Assembly: GCF_004297875.1 (NCBI RefSeq)
Contig: NZ_SCSK01000046.1
Location: forward strand, 1 to 53,712
DNA from: Pandoraea sp.
GTDB lineage: Bacteria; Pseudomonadota; Gammaproteobacteria; Burkholderiales; Burkholderiaceae
Direction of reading: 5' to 3'
Length of the DNA: 53,712 nucleotides
The notes under the pieces are model-generated. The model did no database searches and had not been told where the DNA came from. It worked only from the letters and a program-made list of their open reading frames with translations. The first letter of the stretch is position 1; the number at the start of each line of letters is the position of its first letter. Both the position numbers and the translations under genes were made by a program. Of the stretch, positions 16,162 through 26,435 are shown one piece after another.

Positions 16162-17646
16162 ATGCCCCCGCACGTGCCGCACTCCAAGCCCCGAAGCGCA
16201 TCCCCGCGCACCTCGGGCATCATCGACACCGACCTGCCCGCACGGCTCGACCGCTTGCCGTGGGGCCGCTTTCACCGCCTGATCGTCGTCGCGCTCGGCA
16301 TCACCTGGCTGCTCGACGGGCTCGAAGTGACGCTGGCCGGCGCGGTGGCCAGCGCCTTGCGCACCAGCCCCGCCCTGCACCTGGGCAATACCCAGATCGG
16401 CCTGACCGGCAGCGCCTATATCGCCGGCGCGGTGCTCGGCGCGCTGGGCTTCGGCTGGCTCACCGACCGTCTTGGGCGGCGCAAGCTGTTCTTCGTCACC
16501 CTCACGCTGTATCTCGCGGCCACCGCAGCCACCGCGCTGTCGTGGAGCTTCGCGAGCTTCATCGCATTCCGCTTTCTGACCGGCGCGGGCATCGGCGGCG
16601 AGTATGCGGCGATCAATTCGACCATTCAGGAATTCACCCCGGCGCGCGTGCGCGGCTGGACCGACCTGGCGATCAACGGCACTTTCTGGGTCGGTGCGGG
16701 CCTGGGCGCGGCCGGCTCGCTGGTATTGCTGGCGCCCGGCGCGCTGCCGCCCGACTGGGGCTGGCGCGCGTGCTTCCTGGTGGGCGCGGCGCTCGCGCTG
16801 GTGATCCTGCCGATGCGCGCGTGGGTGCCGGAGAGCCCGCGCTGGCTGGTGCTGCGCGGCGAGCAGGCGCGCGCCCATACCATCGTCGGCGACATCGAGG
16901 CCCGCCTGCGTGGTGCCGGCCACGTGTGGGACGAGGCGCCGGCGGCGCGCCTGCGATTGCGCGCGCGCCGCCATACGCCGCTGCGCGAGGTGTTCGATGC
17001 CCTGTTCCGGCGCCATCGCCGGCGCGCGCTGGTGGGTCTGTCGCTGATGAGCGCGCAGGCGTTTTGCTACAACGCGATCTTTTTCACTTATGCGCTGGTG
17101 CTGACCGATTTCTACGGCGTGCCCGGTGCGCGCGTCGGCTGGTATCTGCTGCCTTTCGCGCTGGGTAATTTTCTGGGGCCGCTGCTGCTCGGCCGGTTGT
17201 TCGACGTGCTCGGCCGCCGCACGATGATCACCCTGACCTACGCGCTCTCAGGCGTGCTGCTGGCGCTCAGCGGCTACCTGTTCGCCCGGCACTGGCTCAC
17301 GCTCACGACGCAGACGATCGCCTGGATGGTGATTTTCTTCTTCGCCTCGGCGGCGGCCAGCTCGGCCTACCTGACGGTGAGCGAATCGTTCCCGCTGGAA
17401 ATCCGCGCGCTGGCGATTGCCGTGTTCTACGCGTTCGGCACCGCGCTGGGCGGCATCGCCGGCCCGGCCGTATTCGGCCACCTGATCGCCACCCATCAAC
17501 GGAGCGACGTTTTCACCGGTTACCTGGTCGGCGCGGCGCTCATGGTGGCCGCCGCGCTCATCGAAGCACGCTGGGGTCTCGACGCCGAACGCCGGCCACT
17601 GGAGGAAGTCGCGGCGCCGCTGTCGCGTGTCGCCGATGATGATTGA
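16162..17646 (+). CDS. MFS transporter, sugar-porter-like
   Basis: This 494-residue permease has two six-helix halves and a charged central loop rich in Arg. Motifs include GWLTDRLGRRKLFF after TM2, a GIGGEYAAINSTIQEF segment in TM4, PESPRWLV before the loop, and DVLGRRTM after TM8, as in sugar and aromatic-acid porters. No enzyme gene adjoins it directly, and the 129-bp gap upstream holds a hairpin, so it may be transcribed alone. The leader has no strong ribosome site, so a start further in cannot be excluded. Confidence 0.85.
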   Translation: MPPHVPHSKPRSASPRTSGIIDTDLPARLDRLPWGRFHRLIVVALGITWLLDGLEVTLAGAVASALRTSPALHLGNTQIGLTGSAYIAGAVLGALGFGWLTDRLGRRKLFFVTLTLYLAATAATALSWSFASFIAFRFLTGAGIGGEYAAINSTIQEFTPARVRGWTDLAINGTFWVGAGLGAAGSLVLLAPGALPPDWGWRACFLVGAALALVILPMRAWVPESPRWLVLRGEQARAHTIVGDIEARLRGAGHVWDEAPAARLRLRARRHTPLREVFDALFRRHRRRALVGLSLMSAQAFCYNAIFFTYALVLTDFYGVPGARVGWYLLPFALGNFLGPLLLGRLFDVLGRRTMITLTYALSGVLLALSGYLFARHWLTLTTQTIAWMVIFFFASAAASSAYLTVSESFPLEIRALAIAVFYAFGTALGGIAGPAVFGHLIATHQRSDVFTGYLVGAALMVAAALIEARWGLDAERRPLEEVAAPLSRVADDD

Positions 17647-17730
17647 GCGGGTACGGCAGGCGGCGCAGCGACCTTCGTGGTACCTCGTGCCGGGTCTTCT
17701 GCTGGGCATTGCCTGACGTCGAGTGCCTCG

Positions 17731-18204
17731 CTACCCCGCCACCGGCAACGCGCTGGTGCATTTGACCTCGTCCAGGCAAACGCTTGATTTCACGCCGCTC
17801 ACACCGGGGATCTGCATCAGCGTGTCGAGCAGAAAGGTCGACAGGTCCTTGAGATCGCGGGCGACGACTTTGAGCACGTAGTCGATGTCGCCGGTCACCG
17901 AGAAGCATTCCTGGATTTGCGGCAGTTCGGCCACGAGGTTCTGGAATTTCGACATGTCGCGCAAATAGCCACGCTCCATCGTGACGTGAATGAAGGCGAC
18001 CACGCCAAAGCCGAGGCTGGCGGCGTCGAGCCTCGTTTCATAACGCTTGATGACCCCGGTTTCCTCCAGGCGGCGATGGCGGCGCAGGGTCTGGGCCGGC
18101 GAGAGCTGGACGGCGTCGGCCAGTTCAAGATTGGTCGTGCGGGCCTGTTGTTGCAAGACGTCGAGGATGTGGCGGTCAACCCGGTCGAGCTCGTTGCTAT
18201 GCAA
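17731..18204 (-). CDS. Lrp/AsnC-family regulator
   Basis: This 157-residue protein has an N-terminal helix-turn-helix (LDRVDRHILDVLQQQARTT, then LSPAQTLRRHRRLEETGVIKRY) and a C-terminal RAM domain with GDIDYVLKVVARDL. Lrp proteins sense amino acids. This one is divergent from an amino-acid permease 307 bp away, which makes that gene its likely target. AGGAGGAG-like sequence lies directly upstream of the ATG at 18204. Confidence 0.92.
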   Translation of the reverse strand: MHSNELDRVDRHILDVLQQQARTTNLELADAVQLSPAQTLRRHRRLEETGVIKRYETRLDAASLGFGVVAFIHVTMERGYLRDMSKFQNLVAELPQIQECFSVTGDIDYVLKVVARDLKDLSTFLLDTLMQIPGVSGVKSSVCLDEVKCTSALPVAG

Positions 18205-18511
18205 TTTCTCCTCCTGTTTCTTGTATTTCGGGAAATTTTATCTCATTAGTTAGGGTTTGTCCGCGCACCAAATGAGAGCCTATTTCCCAACCCTCTGGAT
18301 AAACTGCTTGCCTCGATGGGCGAGCTTGTTGGCGAGACACGAGCCGGTTTCGGCGGACAACCGAGCACTGCGCGCCTAGCACAGCCGGTTGGCACCCGCA
18401 ATTTTATTTCGTGCATAATGCCTGCCCGGCACCGCCATCGCGGCGCGCCAAACCCGGGTCGATCCGGCAAAGCAGGCAAGGTTATTCAAAGGCAGGAAGA
18501 CAGGAGCACAC
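18205..18511. promoter_or_regulatory. Divergent regulatory region, Lrp and amino-acid permease
   Basis: This 307-bp gap has no gene. TCTCATT (18241-18247) and AATGAGA (18271-18277) form a 7-bp inverted repeat about 40 bp from the Lrp start and may be an autoregulatory site. A TTTATT/TAATGC-like region near 18402-18422 could be the permease promoter. A good ribosome site (CAGGAG) precedes the permease ATG. Confidence 0.45.
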
Positions 18512-19891
18512 ATGGTTTCACACAATGCAGAGGATGGACTGAAACGCGGCCTGAAAAACCGCCACATTCAGTTGATCGCCCTGGGCGGCGCGATCGGCAC
18601 CGGCTTGTTTCTCGGCATCGCGCAGACGATCAAGATGGCCGGGCCCTCGGTACTGCTCGGCTATGCGATCGGCGGGATCATCGCTTTTTTCATCATGCGC
18701 CAGCTCGGCGAACTGGTGGTCGACGAACCGGTGGCCGGCTCGTTCAGTTATTTCGCCAACCGCTATCTGGGCAGTTTCACCGGCTTCACCTCGGGCTGGA
18801 ATTACTGGGTGCTGTACATCCTGGTGAGCATGGCCGAACTCTCCGCCGTGGGCATCTACATTCAATACTGGTGGCCGCAGATCCCGACGTGGGTCTCGGC
18901 GCTGGGCTTTTTCGTCGTCATCAACGCGCTGAATCTGACCAGCGTCAAATCGTACGGCGAGACCGAGTTCTGGTTCGCGATCATCAAGGTCGCCGCGATC
19001 ATCGGCATGATTCTGTTCGGCGGCTATCTGCTGTTCTCCGGCAAGGCGGGCCCCGACGCGAGCGTTGCCAACCTGTGGCAGCACGGCGGGTTCTTCCCGC
19101 ATGGCGTGAGCGGCCTGGTGATGGCCATGGCGGTGATCATGTTCTCGTTCGGCGGCCTCGAGCTGGTGGGCATTACCGCGGCCGAGGCGGACGATCCGTC
19201 GCACAGCATTCCGCGTGCGACCAACCAGGTGATCTACCGGATTTTGATTTTCTACATCGGCGCGCTCAGCGTGCTGCTCTCGCTCTACCCGTGGGAAAAA
19301 GTCGTGACCGGCGGCAGCCCGTTCGTGCTGATTTTCCATGCGATGGACAGCAATCTGGTGGCCAATGCGTTGAACGTCGTCGTGCTGACCGCCGCGCTGT
19401 CGGTCTATAACAGCTGCGTGTATTGCACCAGCCGCATGCTGTTCGGCCTGGCGCAGCAAGGCAACGCGCCGCAAGCGCTGCTCAAGGTCAATCGCCGCGG
19501 CATTCCGCTCGCGGCGCTGGGCGTGTCGTCGCTGGTGACCGGGCTGTGCGTGCTGATCAACTACCTGATGCCGGGCAAGGCGTTCGAAATGCTGATGGGC
19601 CTGGTGGTCTCGGCGCTGCTGATCAACTGGGCGATGATCAGCATCATCCATCTGAAATTCCGCCGTGACAAACGCCTCGCCGGCCTGCAGACCAACTTCA
19701 GGAGCCTGGGCTATCCGCTCACCAATTACCTGTGCCTGGCCTTCCTGGCCGGCATTCTGGTGATCATGTACCTGACGCCCGAGCTGCGCATCTCGGTGTA
19801 CCTGATCCCGTTGTGGCTGGTGGTACTGGCCGTGAGCTACCGCTTCAAGCGCCCTGGCGCCGCATTGCGTGGCGGCGTTTCGGTGCGGTAA
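18512..19891 (+). CDS. APC-family amino-acid permease, AroP/PheP-like
   Basis: This 459-residue inner-membrane permease has 12 predicted helices. The N-terminus GLKNRHIQLIALGGAIGTGL is the amino-acid-transporter signature containing the unwound TM1 substrate site. SGWNYWVLYILVSMAEL and FSFGGLELVGITAAEADDP also match the AroP/PheP/ProY group. Proton-coupled uptake of aromatic or related amino acids is expected from family; specificity is not proven by sequence. Control by the divergent Lrp-type gene is likely. A strong terminator follows. Confidence 0.88.
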   Translation: MVSHNAEDGLKRGLKNRHIQLIALGGAIGTGLFLGIAQTIKMAGPSVLLGYAIGGIIAFFIMRQLGELVVDEPVAGSFSYFANRYLGSFTGFTSGWNYWVLYILVSMAELSAVGIYIQYWWPQIPTWVSALGFFVVINALNLTSVKSYGETEFWFAIIKVAAIIGMILFGGYLLFSGKAGPDASVANLWQHGGFFPHGVSGLVMAMAVIMFSFGGLELVGITAAEADDPSHSIPRATNQVIYRILIFYIGALSVLLSLYPWEKVVTGGSPFVLIFHAMDSNLVANALNVVVLTAALSVYNSCVYCTSRMLFGLAQQGNAPQALLKVNRRGIPLAALGVSSLVTGLCVLINYLMPGKAFEMLMGLVVSALLINWAMISIIHLKFRRDKRLAGLQTNFRSLGYPLTNYLCLAFLAGILVIMYLTPELRISVYLIPLWLVVLAVSYRFKRPGAALRGGVSVR

Positions 19892-19934
19892 GGCGCGCGC
19901 GCCGCTGCCGGCTCGCTGCCGGCTTCTCCCAAGG

Positions 19935-19962
19935 AAAACGGGCGCCCGAGGCGCCCGTTTTT
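19935..19962. terminator. Bidirectional intrinsic terminator
   Basis: AAAACGGGCGCC-CGA-GGCGCCCGTTTT gives a 12-bp stem with a three-base loop and T-runs on both sides. It separates the permease (+) from the convergent ispF (-), whose stop codon abuts it. Confidence 0.9.
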
Positions 19963-20498
19963 CATATCGCCGACTTTGCGATGTGCCGTGCCGGCGAGCG
20001 GCTCAGCCCCCCCACCAGTACCACCGCCTGCGCCTCGATTCCCTCTTGCCGGCCGAGGTAGCCGAGCTTTTCGTTGGTTTTGGCCTTGACGTTGACCTGT
20101 TCGACAGCCACGCCCAGGTCGGCGGCGATGGCCTCGCGCATGGCCGCGATATGCGGGCCGAGCTTGGGCGCCTGGGCGATCACGGTGCAGTCCAGGTTGA
20201 TCACGTGCCAGCCGGCCTCGGTCACACGGCGCAGCGTCTCGCGCAGCAGCGTGCGGCTGTCGGCGCCGTAGAAGGTCGGGTCGGTGTCGGGAAAATGCTT
20301 GCCGATGTCGCCCAGCGCGGCCGCACCGAGCAGTGCGTCGGTAATGGCGTGCAGCAGCACGTCGGCGTCGGAGTGGCCGAGCAACCCGGTGGTGTATGGA
20401 ATCGTCACGCCGCCGATTACCAGGGCGCGGCCCGGCACCAGCGCGTGCACGTCATAGCCTTGGCCGACGCGGAGTTTGGGCAACATCGTGGCGCTCAT
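19962..20498 (-). CDS. ispF: 2-C-methyl-D-erythritol 2,4-cyclodiphosphate synthase
   Basis: This 178-residue enzyme forms the cyclic diphosphate of the non-mevalonate isoprenoid pathway. [11 protein letters not shown] holds the metal ligands D and H near the N-terminus; [29 protein letters not shown] and FPDTDPTF are the family signature. The C-terminal [20 protein letters not shown] block is complete. The ATG at 20498 overlaps the ispD stop (ATGA), so the two enzymes are translationally coupled. AAGGAACC lies upstream inside ispD. About 18 residues of extra C-terminal tail follow the core. Confidence 0.96.
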   Translation of the reverse strand: MSATMLPKLRVGQGYDVHALVPGRALVIGGVTIPYTTGLLGHSDADVLLHAITDALLGAAALGDIGKHFPDTDPTFYGADSRTLLRETLRRVTEAGWHVINLDCTVIAQAPKLGPHIAAMREAIAADLGVAVEQVNVKAKTNEKLGYLGRQEGIEAQAVVLVGGLSRSPARHIAKSAI

Positions 20499-21211
20499 CG
20501 GGGTTCCTTGGGAGGCTCGCGCAACATGGCTTCGGCCAGCGCGAAATCTTCCGGGTAGGTGACTTTGAAATTGCGCAGATTGCCCTGCACCAAGCGGGGA
20601 GCGTGCCCCATCAGTTCGATCGCGCTGGCTTCGTCGGTCACGTTCTGTCCGTTGGCCAGCGCTTGCTCGAGCGCCTCGCGCAACAGGCCGAGGCGGAACA
20701 TTTGCGGCGTCTGCGCCTGCCACAGGCCGTCACGCGGCTCGGTGGCGGCCACGCGCGGCTCGTCGCCGGGAGTGGCCCGCTTGAGCGTGTCGGGTACCGG
20801 CAAGGCCAGCAACCCGCCCACCGCATCGCCCTTGAGCGCGGCCACCAGCGTGCGGATCAGCGTGGCGGTGATGCCCGGGCGAGCAGCATCGTGCACCAGC
20901 ACCCAATCGCTGTCCTGCGCGCCGTATTCGGCCAGCGCGCGCACACCATTGAGCACCGACGCGTGACGCGTGGCGCCGCCACAGCGCTTGACGGCAAAAC
21001 GCAGCGCGCCGAAGCGACGCCCGTCGAAATGAGTGTCGTCAGGGGCCAGGACCACCAGGGTCTGGGCAAACTCCGAACAGGCGTCGAACGCCGCCAGGGT
21101 GTAGTGGAGCATGGCGCGGCCCGCGATGCTGCGGTACTGCTTGGGCACCTCGGCGCCGGCGCGAGAGCCCGTCCCGGCACACGGGATGACGGCAAAAAGT
21201 CGATCGGCCAC
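20495..21211 (-). CDS. ispD: 2-C-methyl-D-erythritol 4-phosphate cytidylyltransferase
   Basis: This 238-residue cytidylyltransferase transfers CMP to methylerythritol phosphate. The N-terminal nucleotide loop is [19 protein letters not shown], with the Gly-rich turn and the catalytic Arg and Lys. [10 protein letters not shown] is the second diagnostic block, and QTPQMFR and VTDEASAIE follow in order. It is first in the ispD-ispF pair and divergent from mfd across 95 bp. This gene order is common in Burkholderiales. AAAAGGGAG precedes the start. Confidence 0.96.
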   Translation of the reverse strand: MADRLFAVIPCAGTGSRAGAEVPKQYRSIAGRAMLHYTLAAFDACSEFAQTLVVLAPDDTHFDGRRFGALRFAVKRCGGATRHASVLNGVRALAEYGAQDSDWVLVHDAARPGITATLIRTLVAALKGDAVGGLLALPVPDTLKRATPGDEPRVAATEPRDGLWQAQTPQMFRLGLLREALEQALANGQNVTDEASAIELMGHAPRLVQGNLRNFKVTYPEDFALAEAMLREPPKEPR

Positions 21212-21255
21212 GGTCAGAAGAATAAGAAAAGGGAGTAAGACACAAGGGAGGATTT

Positions 21256-21285
21256 TATAATACGGCCTGCCCTCTTCGCAGGCCG
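21256..21285 (+). promoter_or_regulatory. Candidate mfd promoter (-10) and leader hairpin
   Basis: TATAAT at 21256-21261 is a consensus -10 box 46 bp before the mfd start, with no convincing -35 at 17 bp. Directly downstream, CGGCCTGC-N7-GCAGGCCG (21263-21285) can form an 8-bp hairpin at the 5' end of the mfd transcript. Confidence 0.45.
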
Positions 21286-21306
21286 CCTTCCGAATAATTC
21301 GTATTT

Positions 21307-24300
21307 ATGCCTGAAAACGACACCCCGGCACTGCCTTTTGCACTGGTCAAAAGTGGTCAACGCTACGCCTTCGCCGGGTCGCACGGCTCCGCCGATGCGC
21401 TGCTCATCGCGCGCTACTTCGCCGCCCATCGCAACGCCATCCCCTTGCTGACGGTGCTGTGCGCCAACACCACCGATGCGCTGCGCCTGCTGCAGGAACT
21501 GCGCCACTGCGCGCCTGACGCGCGCGTGCGCCTGCTGCCCGACTGGGAAACGCTGCCCTACGACGCCTTCTCGCCGCACCAGGATCTGGTCTCGGAACGT
21601 CTGGCTACCCTGCACGACCTGAGCAGCCGGCGCTGCGATATCGTGCTGGTGCCGGCCACCACGGCGCTGTACCGGATGGCGCCGGCCAGCTTCATGGCGG
21701 CCTATACGTTTTTCTTCACGCAGGGCGACACGCTCGACGAGGCTGCGCTTAAGTCCCAGTTGACACTGGCCGGCTACGAGCACGTGAGCCAGGTGATGCG
21801 CCCGGGCGAATACTGCGTGCGCGGCGGGCTGATCGACCTGTATCCGATGGGCTCGCCACTGCCCTATCGGCTCGACCTGTTCGACAACACGATCGAAACC
21901 ATTCGCGCGTTCGATCCCGACACGCAGCGCAGCCTCTACCCGGTCAAGGAAGTGCGCCTGCTTCCCGGGCGCGAATTTCCGTTCGACGAAGCAGCCCGCA
22001 CCGCCGCGCGCGCGCGCTGGCGCGAGACGTTCGAGGGCGACCCGACGCGCAGCCCGATTTACAAGGATCTGGGCATCGGCGTGCCGTCGGCCGGTATCGA
22101 GTACTACCTGCCGCTGTTTTTCGACGAGACGGCCACGCTGTTCCATTACCTGCCCGAGGGCGCGCATCTGGTGATGTGCGGCGACCTGGACGCCGCCATC
22201 AAGCGCTTTTGGAGCGACACCCGCCAGCGCTTCAATTTTCTCTCGCACGACCGCGAGCGGCCGATTCTCGAGCCCGAGCGCCTGTTTTTGCGCGACGAAG
22301 ACTTTTTCATCTTCGCCAAGCCGTTCGCCCGTCTGGCGCTGCCGGCCGTCGGCGACGGCACCTGGGCCCAGGCACTGCCGCCGCTGGCCGTCAATCGCCG
22401 CGCCGACGATCCGCTGGCGGCCTTGCGCGCCTATCTGGCCCGCACGCCGCAGCGCGTGCTGCTGTGCGCCGACTCGCCAGGTCGGCGCGAAACCCTGCAG
22501 CAGTTCTTGAACGAGTACGATATTCGGCCGGCCGCATGCGAGTCGCTCGACGAATTCCTGCATGGCAGCGACGCCCGCGTCGCGCTGACGGTCGCGCCGT
22601 TCGCTACCGGCTTCGAGATTCCTGCCGAGGGCCTGGCGGTAGTCACCGAGAACGAACTGTTCGAGGGCATCGTGCGGCGTGCCGGGCGGCGTCGCCAGGA
22701 ACAGGTCAGCTCGGTCGACGCGATGGTGCGCGACCTGGCCGAGCTGAAGATTGGCGACCCGGTGGTGCACAGCCAGCACGGCATCGGCCGCTACCTGGGC
22801 CTGGTCGGGATGGACCTGGGCGAAGGCGAGACCGAGTTCCTGCATCTCGAATACGGCGGCGCCGCCAAGCTTTACGTGCCGGTCTCGCAACTGCACCTGA
22901 TCTCTCGCTATTCAGGCGCCGATCCGGATACCGCGCCGCTGCATACACTTGGCTCGGGCCAGTGGGAGAAGGCCAAGCGCCGCGCCGCCGAGCAGATCCG
23001 CGACACCGCGGCCGAGTTGCTCAATCTCTATGCGCGCCGCGCCGCGCGCGCCGGCCATGCGTTCGAGATGTCGCCGCGCGACTACGAAAAATTCGCTGAC
23101 TCGTTCGGTTTCGAGGAAACGCCGGATCAAGCTGCGGCGATTGCCGCCGTTATAGCGGATATGACAAGCGGCAAGCCAATGGACCGCCTGGTATGCGGCG
23201 ACGTGGGGTTCGGCAAGACCGAAGTGGCCTTGCGGGCGGCTTTTATCGCGATTATGGGCGGCAAGCAGGTCGCGCTACTCGCGCCCACCACCCTGCTGGC
23301 CGAGCAGCACGCGCAAACCTTCGCCGACCGTTTCGCCGAATGGCCGGTGCGCATCGCCGAATTGTCGCGCTTCAAGAGCGGCAGGGAAATCTCGGCCTCG
23401 ATCAAGGCCATCAACGAAGGCCAGGTCGATATCGTCATCGGCACGCACAAGCTGCTCTCGAGCGAGGTCAAATTCCAGCGCCTGGGGTTGGTCATCATCG
23501 ACGAGGAGCACCGCTTCGGCGTGCGCCAGAAAGAGGCGCTCAAGGCATTGCGCGCCGAGGTCGATGTGCTGACCCTGACCGCCACGCCGATTCCGCGCAC
23601 GCTGGGCATGTCGCTGGAGGGGTTGCGCGACTTTTCGGTGATTGCCACCGCCCCGCAAAAGCGTCTGGCGATCAAGACCTTCGTGCGGCGCGAGGACGAC
23701 AGCACGATCCGCGAGGCGATACTGCGCGAGCTCAAGCGCGGCGGCCAGGTCTATTTCCTGCACAACGAGGTCGAGACCATCGAGAACCGTCGCGCCATGC
23801 TCGAGGCGCTGGTGCCCGAGGCGCGCATCGCCGTGGCGCACGGCCAGATGCACGAGCGCGATCTGGAGCAGGTGATGCGGGATTTCGTGACGCAGCGCAC
23901 CAACGTGCTGTTGTGCACCACCATTATCGAGACCGGCATCGACGTGCCCACCGCCAACACCATCCTGATGCATCGCGCCGACAAGTTCGGTCTGGCGCAG
24001 CTGCACCAGTTGCGCGGCCGGGTCGGGCGCTCGCATCACCAGGCCTATGCGTATTTGCTGGTGCACGACCCGCAGGCCCTGACCAAGCAGGCGCAGCGCC
24101 GGCTCGAGGCCATCCAGCAGATGGAAGAACTCGGCGCGGGCTTCTACCTCGCGATGCACGACCTCGAAATCCGCGGCGCGGGCGAAGTGCTGGGCGACAA
24201 GCAATCGGGTGAGATGACCGAAATCGGTTTTCAGCTATATAGCGACATGCTGGCCGACGCCGTCAAGGCGCTCAAGGCCGGACGCGAGCCCGACCTGACC

Positions 24301-24762
24301 GCCCCGCTGGCGGCCACCACCGAGATCAATCTGCACGTGCCGGCGATCCTGCCCAGCGACTACTGCGCCGACGTGCAGGAGCGCCTGTCGCTTTATAAGC
24401 GCCTGGCCAACGGCACCTCGCGCGAAGCCATCGATACGCTCCAGGAGGAATTGGTCGACCGTTTCGGCAAGCTGCCGCCGCAAGCCCAGGCGCTGATCGA
24501 GACACATCGCCTGCGCCTGATCGCAAAACCGTTGGGAATTGCCAAAATCGACGCCTCGGAAGCCGCTATTTCGTTACAATTCATTCCAGACCCGCCAATC
24601 GATGCGCTGCGCATCATTGAACTGGTGCAGCGCGACCGCCATATCAAACTGGCCGGGCAGGACAAGCTGCGCATCGAGACAGCCCTTGCGGAATTGGGCG
24701 CGCGGGTCGGCAAGATCAAGGAAACGCTGCGTGCGCTCGCCGGTCCGGGGGCGCGCGAATAA
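21307..24762 (+). CDS. mfd: Transcription-repair coupling factor Mfd
   Basis: This 1151-residue ATP-dependent translocase removes RNA polymerase stalled at DNA damage and recruits UvrA. All parts are present in order: UvrB-like N-terminal region (about 1-350), RNA-polymerase interaction domain (about 480-560, GDPVVHSQHGIGRYLG onward), helicase core with Walker A GDVGFGKT at about residue 631 and the DEEH box (IIDEEHRFG) near 732, the TRG region (HQLRGRVGRSHHQAYAY), and the C-terminal UvrA-inhibitory domain. Length is normal for the family. It is divergent from ispD and is followed by a cyclase gene after about 100 bp. Confidence 0.97.
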   Translation: MPENDTPALPFALVKSGQRYAFAGSHGSADALLIARYFAAHRNAIPLLTVLCANTTDALRLLQELRHCAPDARVRLLPDWETLPYDAFSPHQDLVSERLATLHDLSSRRCDIVLVPATTALYRMAPASFMAAYTFFFTQGDTLDEAALKSQLTLAGYEHVSQVMRPGEYCVRGGLIDLYPMGSPLPYRLDLFDNTIETIRAFDPDTQRSLYPVKEVRLLPGREFPFDEAARTAARARWRETFEGDPTRSPIYKDLGIGVPSAGIEYYLPLFFDETATLFHYLPEGAHLVMCGDLDAAIKRFWSDTRQRFNFLSHDRERPILEPERLFLRDEDFFIFAKPFARLALPAVGDGTWAQALPPLAVNRRADDPLAALRAYLARTPQRVLLCADSPGRRETLQQFLNEYDIRPAACESLDEFLHGSDARVALTVAPFATGFEIPAEGLAVVTENELFEGIVRRAGRRRQEQVSSVDAMVRDLAELKIGDPVVHSQHGIGRYLGLVGMDLGEGETEFLHLEYGGAAKLYVPVSQLHLISRYSGADPDTAPLHTLGSGQWEKAKRRAAEQIRDTAAELLNLYARRAARAGHAFEMSPRDYEKFADSFGFEETPDQAAAIAAVIADMTSGKPMDRLVCGDVGFGKTEVALRAAFIAIMGGKQVALLAPTTLLAEQHAQTFADRFAEWPVRIAELSRFKSGREISASIKAINEGQVDIVIGTHKLLSSEVKFQRLGLVIIDEEHRFGVRQKEALKALRAEVDVLTLTATPIPRTLGMSLEGLRDFSVIATAPQKRLAIKTFVRREDDSTIREAILRELKRGGQVYFLHNEVETIENRRAMLEALVPEARIAVAHGQMHERDLEQVMRDFVTQRTNVLLCTTIIETGIDVPTANTILMHRADKFGLAQLHQLRGRVGRSHHQAYAYLLVHDPQALTKQAQRRLEAIQQMEELGAGFYLAMHDLEIRGAGEVLGDKQSGEMTEIGFQLYSDMLADAVKALKAGREPDLTAPLAATTEINLHVPAILPSDYCADVQERLSLYKRLANGTSREAIDTLQEELVDRFGKLPPQAQALIETHRLRLIAKPLGIAKIDASEAAISLQFIPDPPIDALRIIELVQRDRHIKLAGQDKLRIETALAELGARVGKIKETLRALAGPGARE

Positions 24763-24863
24763 AATAAAACAGGGACTGGAACGGGTCGAGCCGGCCCGCA
24801 CGGCGGCTCGGACGGTGGCTGGCAGCACAGTCATCGGCAGTATCGATGATCGGGGAAATGCAC

Positions 24864-26231
24864 ATGGCGCCAGACGACGCTCGGCATACTGTTGCCGCCG
24901 CGCACGATCCGGTTCGGTCCGAAGCGCGGCCCGAACCGCCTGCGCTCATGGAGGACGCGCAGCGCATGGCGTTGGCCATCGACGGCAGCGGCACCGGCAT
25001 CTGGGATCGCGACGTGCGTGCGGGCAAAATCTACTACTCGCCCGGCTGGAAGGCGATCCTGGGTTACGCGCCCCACGAGTTGAGCGACGCGATCGAAGAG
25101 AGCTACACGCGCGTGCATCCCGACGACCTGGAATATGTCAAAGCCACCATCCAGGCACACTTCGACGGTAAAACCGACAGCTACACGGTGGAGCACCGCA
25201 TCCGCTGCAAGGACGGCAACTGGAAATGGATTTCCAGCCGCGGCAAGGTGGTCAGCCGCGATGCCGACGGCCGGCCGCTGCGCATGATCGGCACCACCAC
25301 CGATATCTCTGCCATGCGCAGCCTGTCGGACCGTCTGCAGCAAAGCGTCGAGCTCATTACCAATCTGACCAATGAAGTGCCCGGCCTGGTGTTCCAGTAC
25401 CGCCAATGGCCGGAGGGTCGCGGGCATTTCTCTTATGCCAGCGCGGGTATTCGCGACATGTACGAAGTCACGCCGGAGCACGTCATGGCCGATGCCGAGT
25501 GCCTGCACCGGCTCGTCCATCCGGATGATCAGGCGCGTTACCGCGCCTCGCTGGCCGCGTCAGCCGCAACCCTCAAACCCTGGCATCTCGAATACCGCGT
25601 GCTGCTGCCCAGGCAAGGCCTGCGCTGGCGCCAGGGGGCGGCGCGGCCAAGCCGCCTGCCCGACGGCGGCACGATCTGGCACGGCTTCATCACCGACGTG
25701 ACCGAACGCAAGCGCATCGAGGCCGAGCTGCAGGAGTTCGCCACCATGGACTTCCTCACGCAGATCCCGAACCGGCGCTATTTCATGACCTGCATGGACG
25801 CCGAGCTGGCGCGCATGCGGCGCGCCGCCAGCGCGCCAACGGCCGTGTTGATGTGCGATCTCGACCACTTCAAGTCGATCAACGACAATTACGGCCACGC
25901 CGTGGGCGATGCGGTGCTGCGGCACTTCGCCGCGCTGCTGCGCGCGCAGGTGCGCGAGAGCGACATCGTCGGCCGCGTCGGCGGAGAGGAATTCGCCGTG
26001 GTGCTCATCGGCACCGGCACCGCCCAGGCCTGCAGGTTTGCGCGGCGCATCCAGCTGCGCACCGCCAATACGCCCTTCGTCGATGCCGGCCGGCGTATCC
26101 CGATCACCGTCAGCATTGGCCTGGCCGCCATGTACGCTACCGACGCCAGCGCCGATGCCGCACTGTCACGCAGCGATACGGCGCTCTATCGCGCCAAGCA
26201 TAACGGCCGCAACCGCATCGAGTGCGCCTGA
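24864..26231 (+). CDS. Diguanylate cyclase with two PAS domains
   Basis: This 455-residue protein has two PAS/PAC modules (about residues 30-150 and 160-285; WKWISSRGKV and HLEYRVLL mark the PAC parts) and a C-terminal GGDEF domain. The active site is GGEEF at about residue 373, preceded five residues upstream by RESD, an intact RxxD inhibitory site. It should therefore make cyclic di-GMP from two GTP with product inhibition. There are no membrane segments, so the sensing is cytoplasmic. The start at 24864 has GGGGA upstream; an ATG at 24846 is the alternative. The PilZ protein at 5101-5517 is a possible distant effector. Confidence 0.92.
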   Translation: MAPDDARHTVAAAHDPVRSEARPEPPALMEDAQRMALAIDGSGTGIWDRDVRAGKIYYSPGWKAILGYAPHELSDAIEESYTRVHPDDLEYVKATIQAHFDGKTDSYTVEHRIRCKDGNWKWISSRGKVVSRDADGRPLRMIGTTTDISAMRSLSDRLQQSVELITNLTNEVPGLVFQYRQWPEGRGHFSYASAGIRDMYEVTPEHVMADAECLHRLVHPDDQARYRASLAASAATLKPWHLEYRVLLPRQGLRWRQGAARPSRLPDGGTIWHGFITDVTERKRIEAELQEFATMDFLTQIPNRRYFMTCMDAELARMRRAASAPTAVLMCDLDHFKSINDNYGHAVGDAVLRHFAALLRAQVRESDIVGRVGGEEFAVVLIGTGTAQACRFARRIQLRTANTPFVDAGRRIPITVSIGLAAMYATDASADAALSRSDTALYRAKHNGRNRIECA

Positions 26232-26435
26232 GGCGCGCCCGATCGCGGGCCATTGTCATATTTTCTAAACAATTCCCGCCGATGTGCCGATAACCAGGAG
26301 AGGACAGGCCTCGCCACGTCGCCGGCGTTTCCGGCAAGACGGCCGCGCCCGCTCGCCGCCGCACCTCATTCGCACTTCATTTCAAGCCGGTCGCAACGCA
26401 CGGCCCTGCGGCAGCCCCCTCGAGGAGACTTTCGA